This document shows, one piece after another, positions 26,466 to 38,260 of a stretch of DNA of 64,000 nt. The position numbers and the translations under genes were made by a program. Position 1 is the stretch's first letter; each line of letters begins with the position of its first letter. The notes under the pieces are model-generated. The model saw only the letters and a list, made by a program, of their open reading frames with translations, had not been told where the DNA came from and ran no database searches. This stretch comes from Vespula vulgaris (Eukaryota > Arthropoda > Insecta > Hymenoptera > Vespidae), in contig NC_066610.1 in the NCBI RefSeq assembly GCF_905475345.1, positions 1,610,886 to 1,674,885 on the forward strand, written 5' to 3'.

Positions 26466-26948
26466 TTTCCAATCGCGAATCGCGAAATTAAGATCATCCT
26501 ACTTTTCCAAATAGATTCTAAAAAAGAAAAAAAGATCGAACAAACAAAAAGAAACAAAAAAATAAAACCAGAAAGAAAGAAAGAAAGAAATGATAGGATT
26601 ATCACGAACGATGATATACGTGTTCACAGTTAAAAAGGAACTAGAAAGAGAATGGGATTAACAGGCAAATGATTTATGTGTTCGTTAGGTCAAATGAAGC
26701 ATATATCCGGGATGAAACAAGCTGATTCGTTTATTTGGCAAACATAGGAGGCCGCAATCTTGAATCTTAGCCTGTGTCGGCATACGCCCTTGCAATGAGA
26801 GAAACGAGTGAGGCTAAAAAGAGATAGATAGATAGCCGTATACAGTGAATGAGAGAGATAGAGATAGAGAGAGAGAGAGAGAGAAAGTATGTTCGCTCGT
26901 TCGCTCCAAAGATAGAGAAAGAGAGAGCGAGAGAGAGAGAGAGGGAGG

Positions 26949-26993
<45 letters not shown>

Positions 26994-27445
26994 GAAAGAA
27001 AAAGAGAGAGGATGAATACCGGCTGGGTAGAGTGGGTGGTTGGTCTGACGCAGCAAACAGAAAATAATACTGGGTGGCATTGTTCCCGTTTCGTTCTTCT
27101 GTCCTGTTTCATCTACACGCTGTGTCCGCATTGAGAACACTCCTCTAGGATTCCCTTCACCCATTGTCGAGTTTCTATCTCTTTCTGTTTCTGCCTTTCT
27201 CTCTTTCTCTCGCTTCCATCTGTTTCCCGCCCAGCCCCACCCCAGTCCACCATTAACTTTCTTTTTTATCCTCCCCCAATGACACACGTACTACGTATTC
27301 CCATATTTTACTCGATTGTAGAGGAGGACCAGCGACAGATTGGAACGTTTATGCGTGTTCAAGGGTGAAAGACAATGTGTCCTTCCTGATTTTTACTACT
27401 TTCCAGTCTATCATTTACTTCCTTTGCGAAATATATATATATATA
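26466..27445. other. GA-rich and unique spacer
   Basis: A-rich sequence, unique DNA at 26690-26810, then strongly GA-rich DNA 26845-27015 that includes a 12-nt G run at about 26983-26994. The Ser/Leu frames on the minus strand are repeat shadows. Confidence 0.5.
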
Positions 27446-28206
27446 CAGAATGTTTTCGAAAAGGTTGGCGTAACTTACTTCGAGGATAAATTCGGTACGA
27501 TAAAATAAGAAAATAAGTTCGTACGAACGTATGACTAGAAACGACCTTGTTTCCGAATTAAAGTCGTTTCTGTTCTTTCCAGTGATTCGTACGACTCTGT
27601 TGTCAGGAATAATCGTTGACCATTCGATCGGACCACTTTTCTTCCGAACGGGACTTTAACCGGCGAATCGTACTGTTCGGTTTTAAGGGATAACTTGCGC
27701 GAACTATCGGAAGACGTACAGCTTGATGTCATCGACCGTATGTGGTTTTGTGCACGATGATGCGACAGCACATTTTAGTCGACTAGCGAGACAGTTTTTG
27801 AACGAGAGATTCCCTAATAAATGGATCGGTCATGGCGAGTCGATTAATTGACCAACACGATCGACCGATCTAAATCCATTGGATCTTTATTTGTTCGGGG
27901 CTCACCTAAAGTCTTCGGTTAACGATGCACCAGTAAACGACGTCGAAGAACCGCGATATCGTATTCAAGAGTGTTGCTCGGCGAGTTCAAACAACACCTG
28001 ATACTTTCGAACGAACGAGAAGATCTATGACGCGACGTTTGGTATCCTGTATTCGATCCGAGGTTACCCACTTCGAACAGTTTCTATGAAAATTATTAAA
28101 TAACGGGTTACACGCGAAAACGACTGTAATTCGGAAACAAGATCGTATCGTACGTATATTCGTATGAACCTTTTTTTTTCTTATTTCAACCTACTGAATC
28201 TATCCT
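27446..28206 (+). mobile_element. Deleted mariner-like element, copy 1
   Basis: A non-autonomous Tc1/mariner-superfamily element of about 760 bp inserted after a TA-rich tract. It starts CAGAATGTTTTCG. Long imperfect terminal inverted repeats include 27541-27569 against 28119-28145 (TTGTTTCCGAATTA core). It keeps only the C-terminal part of a transposase. It matches the copies at 31977 and 40129 almost base for base, and its right terminus is lost or diverged after GAATCTATC. Confidence 0.85.
27606..28001 (+). pseudogene. Transposase C-terminal fragment, copy 1
   Basis: Conceptual reading begins GIIVDHSIGPLFF, then moves through two shared frameshifts to HDDATAHFSRL (second catalytic Asp) and STDLNPLDLYLF (third catalytic Asp), about 36 residues apart. 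This is DDxD mariner-type architecture. The N-terminal DNA-binding part and the first Asp are deleted. In this copy TGG is changed to TGA at 27849-27851, just before the third Asp, so it is the most damaged of the three. It cannot encode an active enzyme. Confidence 0.85.
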
Positions 28207-30921
28207 AAAGATTATGCTCATATAATAGGTCAATTTAGGCCTAAAACGTATGACTGAGATACTCAATATTTTTCGAAGCTTTTTATTGCAGTGTCTCTTT
28301 CTCTCTTTCTTGTTTTTGATCGAATTGTTAAATTATCTGGGATAAAAATTTGTCTTGGATTTGTTGAGGTACTCAAATGAAACTCGATGCAAATCCAGAA
28401 CACGAATTTGTATAATATCGTTTGACGATATCACATTTATACGTAAAACAATTCAGTTCGAGTAATCAGATCACGATAAGTCACTTTAGTTATCCGTCTC
28501 TTTATATTCTCAATCTGTCTATCTATCTATCTATCTATCTCTTTTCTCTATGATCAGTTCTAAAAAAAAGAAATGATATTCTAATTAAGGTCAGGAACCC
28601 GATCCGACCTCGTCCGATTTCACTCGTCCATCGTGTCGAATGATGCGGAACGAATAGGACATCTCTTCGAATAAAAGGAGAATGGTCCTTTACATAAATC
28701 AGAATTCGAGAGTAAAACGTTTATTAAAAAGAAAAGGAAGAAAGGAAGACAGAAAAAGAGATAGAGATCTAGAACGGCAACCTACTTTTCTTTTGTTTGG
28801 CTCTTATCGTTTACTCTTGTAAAAAAAAAAGAAAAAGAAAAAAATCAATGCGAGATGAAGATTATTACTTCAGACCTAACTAATCAGAGAGAACAAAATT
28901 TATCCTAAAAACAAAGAAGAAGAAGAAGAAGAAAAAAATCAAGAATTACTTTGTACAATAATCAACGTACGTTTGAAACAAAATTACTCACCCTATACAA
29001 TGCGCTGCATTTTAATTTAAAAAAAAAAGAACAGAACAAACGTAAATCGAAAGAAAATTGTCAACCTTTTAGTTGGGTCATCGTTCAAATAGCTTCTAGA
29101 TCGCATCCAGGTTTCATATAGGTTTAAAGAAAAAAAAAAGAAATAAAATAGACGAACGGAGATAGAGAAAAAAAAGAAAACCACCCCATTGATTTTCTTA
29201 GAAACCAAGGAAACCATAACTCTACGACTAGACTTTAAACGATCGTAACCATCAATCGTCGATAATGGAAAAAGAGTTAACAAATTCTCGACGATGCGTC
29301 TCGAAAAGTTAGAACCTCCGTGCCAAGCTCGTAGCTCGTCTACACAGTGAAAAATGACTTTGTATTATACCACACACACACACACACACACTTACTAGTA
29401 AGTATGAGAGAGATAAACAGAACGCATATTTATCAGTCGACCCCATGACATTTTTATACAACGAATGCATTAAATTTCCAAACACACGATTCCACAAAGT
29501 CATATCGACCATTAATGATAAGAATATTATGATGCACCTCTTTCTTTGTGTATGTATGTGTGCGTATATTTGTGCATATTATTTCAGTCAACCCTATTCC
29601 ACTTCAACCTCTTCCCACCCCTCACCCAACGACGATTTCTTTTCTGATCTCATGCCAACGTAGTCGTAAATATTATTGCGATGAAATTGGACTCTATTGG
29701 CTGTTCACAAGAACGATTCTGAAAGGAATATTTCTTATTCTTTTTTTATCTTTTTCTTTTCTTTTTTTTTTTTTTTTTTTTTTAATGGACAGTTCGCATT
29801 GGAAGAGTTACGATTGGAGTATAAAGAGTCTGGGAACACGCGATTTTATTTTAATAGGGAAGTGAAATGTGAAATTATTGTCGGAGAGAGAGGATATTAT
29901 GTGAAATGGTTTTTGTTTTTTTTTTTTGAATTTTAAAATCAGTTTTTAAAATTTATTAAGTATCAGTTGTTCGTTGATATCGATGAAATAATTGAATTGT
30001 TAATTAAATGGTTATTAGAGGTATAGAAATAATTTGTTGTTTTGGGGAATCGATTGATTTTAAATTTTCTATGTTGATTAATTATTTTAGAAGGGAATAA
30101 TACGTAAAAAAAAGAAATAAATAAGTAAATATTCAATATAAAATTGCGTGAAGATATCAATAAACATCAATAAACAAAAATACTGTGCTATTAATAAATA
30201 TCAATGTCATTTGATTTGCATTAAAAAAGAAACAAAAGGACGATGCACGAACGTTATCAATAATTATCGGATAAAAGATGTATTATTTATTAAACTAATA
30301 ATAATAACAATATTGATCTAATTTATTTTTATGTAAAAGAAAAAAAAATAAAAAATAGAAAGGAATTGAAAATTTATCCCCGTAATATTACATATCTTGA
30401 TCTTTCAATTTTCTTAAAGATCCAATGAAAGAAGAGAAAAAAAAAGCAGAACAAAACAAAAAATATTGATCAAGTTTATTTTCATACGCAAAAATACAAG
30501 TACTAATTTATTTTTCTATGTAAAAAAAAAAAAAAACAAAAACAAAATAATCGATCTAACTTACTTTTATATGCAAAAAAAAAAAAAAAGAAACATAAAA
30601 TAAAAAATTGAGACGTCGATTACCCCCGACGATTCACACTGCGATTCCTTCAAAGAAACAAAATCCTCAAATATCACCAAAAATTTATCCTCAGATTTTA
30701 TCCTGATCCTTCAATATTTCTTGGAAAGATCCAACAAAGAGAAAAAAAAAAAGAAAAAAGAAAGAAAGAAAGAAAGAAAGAAAAACCAATCGAAAGAAAA
30801 AAAAAGAAAACAAAAAGACGAGAAATCCGTAAGAGAGAAGAGAAAAAAGTGGGTGGTGGGTGAAAGGGTGGATGAGGGGTGGATGAGTGGTAAAGAATAA
30901 AAGAGAAGTACGGTGACTCAC
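28207..30921. other. Gene-free AT-rich stretch
   Basis: Mostly AT-rich unique DNA with A and T runs (long T run at 29764-29782), an AC array at 29372-29391 and (CTAT)n at about 28518-28540. Ends in a GA-rich intronic-looking segment (30740-30900) just past the donor of the 31.2-kb exon. Minus-strand frames at 29017-29283 have no donor and are not called. Confidence 0.5.
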
Positions 30922-31251
30922 CAAGGAAGACATTCTCATCGATATCGTCGGCATGAAGATCGAGGTCGAGGTCTGCGACACCATTGGTGCCGCGTGTTTG
31001 AAGATTTCTCTTTGCCAGGTCCATCAGGCAATCACGAAGATCCAACTGACCCGTAGCCAAGAGTTCGGCAAGAAGGGGTAGGTAAGGGGAGGTTTGGAGA
31101 CGAGGGCTGGTAGCTCGTAGACAGCCAGGCAACCAAAGCCCTAAAAGACCACTAGGAAGGGCCGGTAATGCTCCGGCACTGACGAAGCCACCGTTCAAGA
31201 GTTCACCGCACAACATAGGTGCCACGATGACCTCCACTCCACCCTCCTGAC
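30922..31251 (-). CDS. Internal coding exon of unidentified host gene
   Basis: A 330-nt open segment, clearly GC-richer than its flanks, ending in a consensus donor (CTTG then GTGAGT, 30921-30916). The frame is open from an upstream TAG and can start at acceptor TTTCAAG (exon start 31251, entering with two bases), giving a symmetric phase-1 exon; GGTCAG (31246) is an alternative. The protein is Leu/Gly-rich then acidic: APMLCGELLNGGF, LLAELLATGQLDLRDCLMDL, DLDLDLHADDIDENVFL. I do not recognise the family. Its phase fits the mini-exons at 45.2 and 52.2 kb on the same strand. Coding status is well supported; acceptor choice is not. Confidence 0.65.
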
Positions 31252-31729
31252 CTTGAAACTACCCCTAACACCGACACCTTAAAAACATAACACGTCTACT
31301 TTACTTCTCTTTTTTTTATATGTATCTATATAATATATATATGAATGTATGTATGTATGTATGTATGTATACATGTATGTATGTATGTATGTATGTATGA
31401 TGTTTTTAATAGGTTTTGAGTGGATCTATAATATTTGTATATATCGAAAAAATTATGTTCCATAAAAAAAGAAAAAAAGGAAGAATATGAATAAATGATC
31501 GATGGCCTTGACGTTTCTGAAAATACGAATTTCTTGAAATAAACCATGTCTTATCGTGATATTATAAATCATCTTTTATCGATAATATTCCTCGTTAGAA
31601 ACTTTCTTTTCGTATTTAATTGAAATATACGCGATATTCGTTCGTACACCCGATGTCCAAAAAAAATTCGTTGGTTTTTAGCAAAATGAAGAAGTAATGG
31701 GAAAATTGCTCACAATGAAGTTACGATGT
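31252..31729. other. Spacer with (ATGT)n array
   Basis: Pyrimidine-rich start, then (GTAT)n at about 31343-31400, then AT-rich unique DNA. No gene seen. Confidence 0.5.
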
Positions 31730-31730
31730 A

Positions 31731-31928
31731 TTAACGATGTATTAAATCGAAGGGCCTGTTCAGATCGCGATTCCACTCAAATTCTATAACGAGTTTCGAA
31801 TTGGCTACCATCGAATCATTCCCACCGAAGACAAATATTAGCAATGCATTTCCGTGCTGGTCAATAACTACAACGACGCACTCTGTGTTTGGACTAACGA
31901 GATATGTATGTACTCCGCGAAATCGCAA
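31731..31928 (-). CDS. Small candidate ORF, unknown
   Basis: A 65-codon ATG-started frame with non-repetitive composition (RFRGVHTYLVSPNTE, VVVVIDQHGNALLIFVFGG) ending in TAA, directly left of mariner copy 2. No family is recognised and there is no splice or promoter evidence. It may be a remnant of another mobile element or a chance frame. Confidence 0.2.
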   Translation of the reverse strand: MRFRGVHTYLVSPNTECVVVVIDQHGNALLIFVFGGNDSMVANSKLVIEFEWNRDLNRPFDLIHR

Positions 31929-31976
31929 AATCTCAATAGATAGAACATAAATCGTACATATCTATATATATATACA

Positions 31977-32759
31977 CAGAATGTTTTCGAAAATGTTGGC
32001 ATAACTTACTTCGGGAATAGATCCGGTACGATAAAATAAGAAAATAAGTTCGTACGAACGTATGACTCGAAACGACCTTGTTTCCGAATTAAAGTCGTTT
32101 CTGTTCTTTCCAGTGATTCGTACGACTCTGTTGTCAGGAATGATCGTTGACCATTCGATCGGACCACTTTTCTTCCGAACGGGACTTTAACCAGCGAATC
32201 GTACTGTTCGGTTTTAAGGGATAACTTGCGCGAACTATCGGAAGACGTACAGCTTGATGTCATCGACCGTATGTGGTTTTGTGCACGATGATGCGACAGC
32301 ACATTTTAGTCGACTAGCGAGACAGTTTTTGAACGAGAGATTCCCTAATAAATGGATCGGTCGTGGCGAGTCGATTAATTGGCCAACACGATCGACCGAT
32401 CTAAATCCATTGGATCTTTATTTGTTAGGGGCCCACCTAAAGTCTTTGGTTAACGATGCACCAGTAAACGACGTCGAAGAACCGCGATATCGTATTCAAG
32501 AGTGTTACTCGGCGAGTTCAAACAACACCTGATACTTTCGAACGAACGAGAAGATCTATGACGCGACGTTTGGTGTCCTGTATTCGATCCGAGGTTACCC
32601 ACTTCGAACAGTTTCTATGAAAATTATTAAATAACGGGTTACACGCGAAAACGATTGTAATTCGGAAACAAGATCGTATCGTACGTATATTCGTGTGAAC
32701 CTTTCTTTTTTCTTATTTCAACCTATTGAATCTATGTCTACATTTACAAAATTACCCTG
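31977..32759 (+). mobile_element. Deleted mariner-like element, copy 2
   Basis: The most complete of the three copies. The left end is CAGAATGTTTTCG and the right end reads as CAGGGTAATTTTG on the minus strand, so both termini share CAGRRT. It is about 780 bp long, with the same internal deletion and transposase remnant as the others. A TA follows the right terminus, as expected for TA-targeting elements; the left flank is TACA, so one side of the target duplication is altered. Confidence 0.85.
32137..32532 (+). pseudogene. Transposase C-terminal fragment, copy 2
   Basis: Same remnant as copy 1: GIIVDHSIGP start, two internal frameshifts, then HDDATAHF and STDLNPLDLY with the second and third catalytic Asp, and a terminal TGA. 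Here the Trp before the third Asp is intact, so the last frame is open for 92 codons. Substitutions such as Gly-Ala-His-Leu-Lys-Ser-Leu distinguish it from copy 3. Not functional. Confidence 0.85.
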
Positions 32760-33337
32760 TATCAAAAACATGTTGGTACATAAGGATCACGAGTTTATAT
32801 TAATTCATAACTTAAGAATTTATTTGCCTTTTCTTTTTTTACGATCCGCAAAAAGAAAAAAGAAAAGGAACAAACGATTAGCTTAGCCCAAAGTCGATTC
32901 TCGAGAGAAAGAAAAAAGAGAAAAGAAAACAATTGATTTCAGTAAGTCAACCGGAAACTTTTGGAGCCCGCCCAGTAACTGTTTGCCCACCCTATATATA
33001 TAATATACGTATATGTATCTATTCTAGAGAACATGCGGAATCGTTTTCGGCAATCCTTTCTCTATCTCTCTCTCTCTCTCTCTCCCTTTCTCTCTCTCTC
33101 TCTCTCTGTCTCTCACTTAGGTAGAGAGGGTTGCACTCTCATCCCCCTTCCGGTGTCTGGGTAAACATCGTCGTCGGGTCGTTACCAGGTCCAATCTCGG
33201 CTTTCCACGAAAATCCAACGAGACTCGATATCACATACCGGAAAATTCGTGATGTTCCTGTTCACGATTCTCTTGAAACAGATTCATATGTATGTATTTG
33301 TGTAGGTGTACCTAATATATTCATGCACACACATATG

Positions 33338-33368
<31 letters not shown>

Positions 33369-33373
33369 GTATG

Positions 33374-33407
<34 letters not shown>

Positions 33408-34519
33408 TGTATGTATGTATGTATGTACATGTATGCCAGGTAACTCTCTTGGTAAAATTCAAAATATTATTTTTCCAATAAATATATAAAAACTTAATAA
33501 ACATAATGGTTGATACTGTTGTTTATCGTTAATCGTTTAATTTAAATATTTCGATTATTAATCTTGATTTGAAAAATTGAAATGAGTGATTTAAAAAAAA
33601 AAAAGTAAAAAGGTTTTTAAATCAATGGAAATTCATTTTACGAAATATAAAATATTAAATGAAAACGTATTCAAATAATAAGAAGAGACAGAATTTTTTT
33701 TTTGTTCTTTTCTCTTTTGGCAAAGCTAATATTCATTCCGCTTGAAACTAGTTATCTGTTATCTCTATCTCTCTCGCCATCTTTCTTTCTATGGTGTCCA
33801 TTAAGGAGTTACGTCTTTCGTGCGTGCGAATTCGCGATACGGACTATTGTACTTGCAACTTTACAGGGAAGTAATATTAACGGCGTCAAATTGCAAGCTT
33901 GTAATGGAATAAGAGAGAGAGAAAGAAAGAGAAATATATATTTCAACTTGCAAGATAAAGACAGAAAAAAGAAGAAAGAGAAAAAACATTGAGAAATAAT
34001 TACAAAGAAATAACCAACAACAAATCCGATAATACCAAATTAAGAATTTCGCAATTAAAAATTCAACGATTAAAAATATCATCATTTTTCAAAGACGACT
34101 AGGTGAGGGAGAAGTGATAGAGGCTAAAAAAAATTCTTAAATAATTTTTCGAATCGATGAAGTAGTCCATTTCGATAGCCCTTTATTCTTCTCCTGATAT
34201 TAAAACAAATCTCTAACACGTCTTCAGCGTATTTACGTATCTACGTGAACGAATACGTGTGTGTATCTACTTATATATATATGTGTGTACACGTTTGTAT
34301 TTGAGTTAAGAATGTGAATTCGATTTCGTAAGAAAGATACGTAGGATTTCTTTCGAGAAGGAAACCAAAGAAAATTCAGCGTACTCGTAAACCCTCTTTC
34401 AAACGCGTTAACCTCCACCATCCTGCTCGATTAGTTATCCCACACCACCCCTTTTTCTTCTTTCAAGAGGAAGAAGTAGTACCTTGGTTGGAAGGAGAAA
34501 CGACTGCGGAATGGTATAA
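32760..34519. other. Gene-free stretch with (GTAT)n
   Basis: Unique DNA, a CT array at 33065-33113, a unique island 33130-33290 with an open plus frame lacking clear splice sites, then a (GTAT)n array at 33349-33429. AT-rich sequence follows to about 34400. No supported gene. Confidence 0.5.
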
Positions 34520-34562
34520 GACGAGGGTGAGACGAGGGTGAGACGAGGGTGAGACGAGGGTG
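34520..34562. repeat. 11-bp minisatellite, four copies
   Basis: AGACGAGGGTG repeated four times with almost no variation. Confidence 0.85.
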
Positions 34563-34856
34563 GCTCGAGGTAAAACGAAAGACGTTTTCGCGAAACTTAC
34601 CGGCAATTTCCATGCGAACGAGCATAGTCCTTCCTCGTTCAAGAGTAGAATCCGTATATTTCCTATACCTTCGACATACCTTATCCTCGAGCACACCCCT
34701 CGTCCCTATCAACCCTTCTTTTTCTTCTAAGAGAAGAAAGTACGAAGAACACCTACATGGAATCGATATGATAAGATATATATGTATAGAAGCGTATATC
34801 ATTGAATGTTGACGGTATCTTGCTTAGCTTCATTTTATATACGTCTATATGTGTAT

Positions 34857-35510
34857 ATCGTATAAAAAAAAAAAATGTGACATTTTGTTAGGAAACAAAT
34901 TTTTTTTTTTTAAATATTCAAATAAAAAGATTGTAATAAAATTTCATAATAAAAAAGATAAAATGACATTCGACGTGGTAATATTTTTGTCGATACACGC
35001 GCGCAAATATTTGATTAGATCTTATAAAAAATATGACGTTTTATTAGGAAATAATTTTCTTTTTTTTTTTTTTTTAATATATTAAAAAACAGAAAAAGAA
35101 GATTATAATGAAATGTCATAGCAGAAAACGATAGTATTACTGTCGGATCACATTCGACACACATACACGCACACATTTGGATTCTATTAAAAATGTGACA
35201 TTTTGTTTAGAAAAGAAATAAAATAAAACAAGAAAAAGATTAAAAGATTCTAATGAAATGTCATAGTAGAAAATGTCGAGCGACACTCGACATAGTATTA
35301 TTTCTGTCCGGTCAACACACACACACACACACACACATTTAGCTAGATCCTATAAAAAATAACATTCTGTTATAAAAAACAAAATCGCACAAAAATCGAC
35401 CAACAAAACATCGATTTACCATATTAATCTTCGTCGAGTGAGATACGAAATAAAACTAATTATGTCGAGCTAAACTCGACGTATCAATTTTTAAAACGAT
35501 AACACATCTA
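34857..35510. repeat. Satellite with a unit of about 161 bp
   Basis: Unit starts (TATAAAAAATRTGACATTTT) fall near 34857, 35018, 35179 and 35345, giving periods of 161, 161 and 166 bp. Each unit also holds an A/T-run, GATTNTAATGAAATGTCATA, a CATTCGAC or ACTCGAC segment and an ACACACAC tail. The third and fourth units contain small palindromes built on GTCGAG and CTCGAC. Copies are diverged. Confidence 0.8.
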
Positions 35511-35865
35511 TGACATATTATTCGAATTATTTAGTACACATACATACTTATAAAGAAAAGTTTAAAGTTCATCGTATTAATCGATACAAATGTACGTACT
35601 TCCGATCGTTTTAATATACCATCGATATTATGTGACGTCGTTAAACACACAAACACATAAGAAAATATTATCATCGTTTGATAACTCGAATTACTCTCCG
35701 CGCTGAGGATTATTATTCACGAGGTTCGTTTCCCTGTCGGTCGATGACCGGCAATTTGCTTGGCACCATTTCCACATAACATACATATACACACACATAC
35801 ATATATATATACATACATTCGTATGTAACATCAAGTATAGTTCTCGAAGCTCAGGCAAGCAGGTT

Positions 35866-35998
35866 CGTACCGAGTAAATCCCGCAGCGGTACCGCCAACA
35901 GGGCGAACAGGGGGTAGAAACAGAGGCAGGTTGATTGATCGCACACGCCAGGTTCCAGCCAACCTGGCGCCAGAATGTTGCCTCCCAACCTGAGTTAT
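35866..35998 (-). CDS. Possible GC-rich exon, frame unresolved
   Basis: A GC-rich unique island in AT-rich DNA. On the minus strand it is bounded by an acceptor ACTCAG (just above 35998) and a weak donor GTACGA near 35865. All three minus frames and one plus frame are open across it, so the coding frame and even the strand are unsettled. The frame entered with two bases reads WEATFWRQVGWNLACAINQP and would fit the phase of the mini-exons. On the plus strand a strong GTGAGT donor follows at 36001. It also contains a perfect 9-bp inverted repeat (35946-35954 with 35961-35969). Confidence 0.25.
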
Positions 35999-36001
35999 AA
36001 G

Positions 36002-36591
36002 TGAGTACACACTACTAGAACTGGTACTCAACTAGTACCTCTGATAACCCATTATGCTATCCGTAAGCTTTCAAACCGTTCCCTGAAAACTCGGTTAGCC
36101 ACTAATAACGTCTATATTTACCTTGGATAATTGAACCAATGTATGTTTTTCTTTTTTCTTTTTTTTTTTTTAATCATACATAATTCTTCTCTTTTTTTCT
36201 CTTCTTTACCTACCTTCAAAATCGTGCTACAAAATATTCGATTATTTGTTTGAAACGTGAACACTCGAGAGTCGTTTATGGTTGCTCTTGAATTGGGTTG
36301 TATTTGAGGTTATGTCTGACTTGTGTTTAGGATTAGTTACGTCGAGGTTAGGTCTGCGGTTAGATGCGGAATTTAGGAAGCGAAGTTTCGCACCTAGATT
36401 CGCAATAATATTTTTCAAACGAGTCGTTATTTAATTTGTTTGTTCAAATTTCTTGTTGTTTTGCTTGCCTGTGAAAGTTTCATCCTCTTCGGTTGGATTA
36501 TTCGATTATTGAGCAACGACCTTATCGAGAATAATATCGAATAGACCGCGAGAGTCGATCGTTCTGCTACCTTCCGCTCCATCAAACATTC
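36002..36591. other. Unique spacer
   Basis: Unique sequence with a T-run near 36150-36172. No exon is called. The part 36500-36591 precedes an ATG-started frame and is a possible leader. Confidence 0.4.
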
Positions 36592-36789
36592 ATGCCGTCG
36601 GCAGCAGCAGCAGCAGTAGTAGTAGTAAATGGTGATGGTGTTGGTATTGGTGATGGTGGTGGGCGCGTATCGAGCACGGTTTGCAGTGCGAAAACGCGAC
36701 CGATAAAAGTGCACCCCCAACGAGGTACTCGTACATCGCTCACCCCTACTACCACCCTACCATCACCATCGTCGCCATTTTCTACCTAA
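36592..36789 (+). CDS. Candidate first exon, Ala/Val/Gly-rich
   Basis: An ATG-started frame encodes a poly-Ala/poly-Val run from GCA/GTA triplets, then a Gly/Asp-rich part (NGDGVGIGDGGGRVSS) and KTRPIKVHPQRG. It ends in a stop at 36787, or may splice at GTACTC after 36724. The triplet array drives the first third. Real triplet-rich N-termini exist, but there is no independent support. Confidence 0.2.
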   Translation: MPSAAAAAVVVVNGDGVGIGDGGGRVSSTVCSAKTRPIKVHPQRGTRTSLTPTTTLPSPSSPFST

Positions 36790-37416
36790 CCATCCCTCTA
36801 TCTCTCCTCTAACTCTCCTCAAACTCTTCAACCTCGTTAATACTCCCAGAGTTAACTTTTGTTTCCTACAATGCTACTTTTATCAAATCCAAATCAATTG
36901 AATGGAACGAATTTACAGGATTTCATATTTGTCGTTTGGTGTGAAGGGTTGTTAGCAAGTAGGGATGTCTAACAAGTAACATCCGTGATTATGAGACTCG
37001 TGAAAAAAAAAAGACTCAATAAATAAAAACTAAGGGATTAAATTAATTAAATTTCTGATCGATTGACAATCTGACACATTATATTTCTTAGGAAAGAAGA
37101 AAATCATATCGAAAGATCGACAGAAAATTTTTAAGGACTCAACAATAGTCTGCTAATTGACGAGATCAAAAAAGAAAATAATTTTCGAAAGAGGAATCAA
37201 ATTACGTTCTACTTTGAAACTTTTCGACTCTCGTCAAACTCCCTCGTCTAAACGAATTTAAGGAAAAGGGAACAGAAAAAAAAAATAAAAGAAAGAAAAT
37301 GTAAACGATGGTAAGGGTGGAGGATAAGGGGGTGGTTTAAAAAAGTACATTTTTATTTCCGCAAGTTCCCGATAAGCTGCCGCAGTTAACCGGGATGGTT
37401 AAATGTGCGTTGAAAC

Positions 37417-37486
<70 letters not shown>

Positions 37487-37713
37487 ATGCTGACTCGAGA
37501 CTTGGTGTGTGCTACGTAATTACTGGAGACACGGTAGAGAAGTTTGCCCGATTAAAACCGACGACGGTTCAGTGAATTCTCTGGGATCCGTAGACTGGTG
37601 TCTAGAAATTCACGAGGTCAAGTATTAAAAACTTTTCTCTCAATCTTTGTTCATATCCCTTATCATCGTATATAGCTCAGCCATTCCGCACCCACCGTAC
37701 CACCTAGCGACCC
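36790..37713. other. Spacer with (GA)n array
   Basis: Unique sequence to about 37400, a (GA)n array of about 60 bp at 37421-37482, then unique sequence. No gene is recognised. Confidence 0.5.
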
Positions 37714-38260
37714 ACTCATCGTCCACCTTTGTCCAACCCCGTACCTATTTAACCTCTTTTTTTCTTTTTTACGATGGAAACCACGAGTAACTAGTTCGTA
37801 GGGGTAACATAACCTTTAATATCTCTAAAGAATTTTTTTTATATTATTTATCTGATCGACGACGATTTTAAAGATTTTTTTTTTAATTTCGTTCTTTTTC
37901 TTTTTTTTACTTTTCTTTTTATCCTTTTTTTTATTATTATTAATTAATTGGAACGAATATTTTTTAATAACAGCAACATGGTGGCACTTATCGAGAAACT
38001 CATCGTCCATCTTTGTTCAAGCCTGTACCTATTTAACCTCTTTTTTTTTCTTTATTACGATGGATCTTTTTCACGAGTAACTAGTTCGTAGGGGTAACAT
38101 AACTTTCAATATCTCTAAAGAATTTTTTTTGATATTATTTACCTGATCGACGATGATTCTAAAGATTTTTGTTTAATTTCGTTCTTTTCTTTTCTTTAAT
38201 TTTCTTTTCATTCCTTTTTTTTATTAATTGATTTGAACAAGTATTTTTTAATGAATATTT
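37714..38260. repeat. 284-bp direct duplication
   Basis: Copy A starts at 37714 and copy B at 37998, both with CTCATCGTCCA. They share ACCTATTTAACCTC, ACGAGTAACTAGTTCGTAGG, GGTAACATAAC and ATCTCTAAAGAA in order, with small indels in T-runs. Confidence 0.85.

Noticed and set aside
27535..27771. Minus-strand frames antisense to the mariner copies (also at 32006-32302 and 40154-40450)
   Set aside because: They lie antisense to the transposase remnant and left inverted repeat. The recurring protein merely reflects the three element copies.
29017..29340. Minus-strand frame after TGTGTAG acceptor-like site
   Set aside because: Runs into poly-Phe from an A-rich tract without any donor; composition not coding-like.
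33355..33430. Interspersed tetramer array considered as a possible CRISPR-like repeat
   Set aside because: It is a pure GTAT microsatellite with no spacers.
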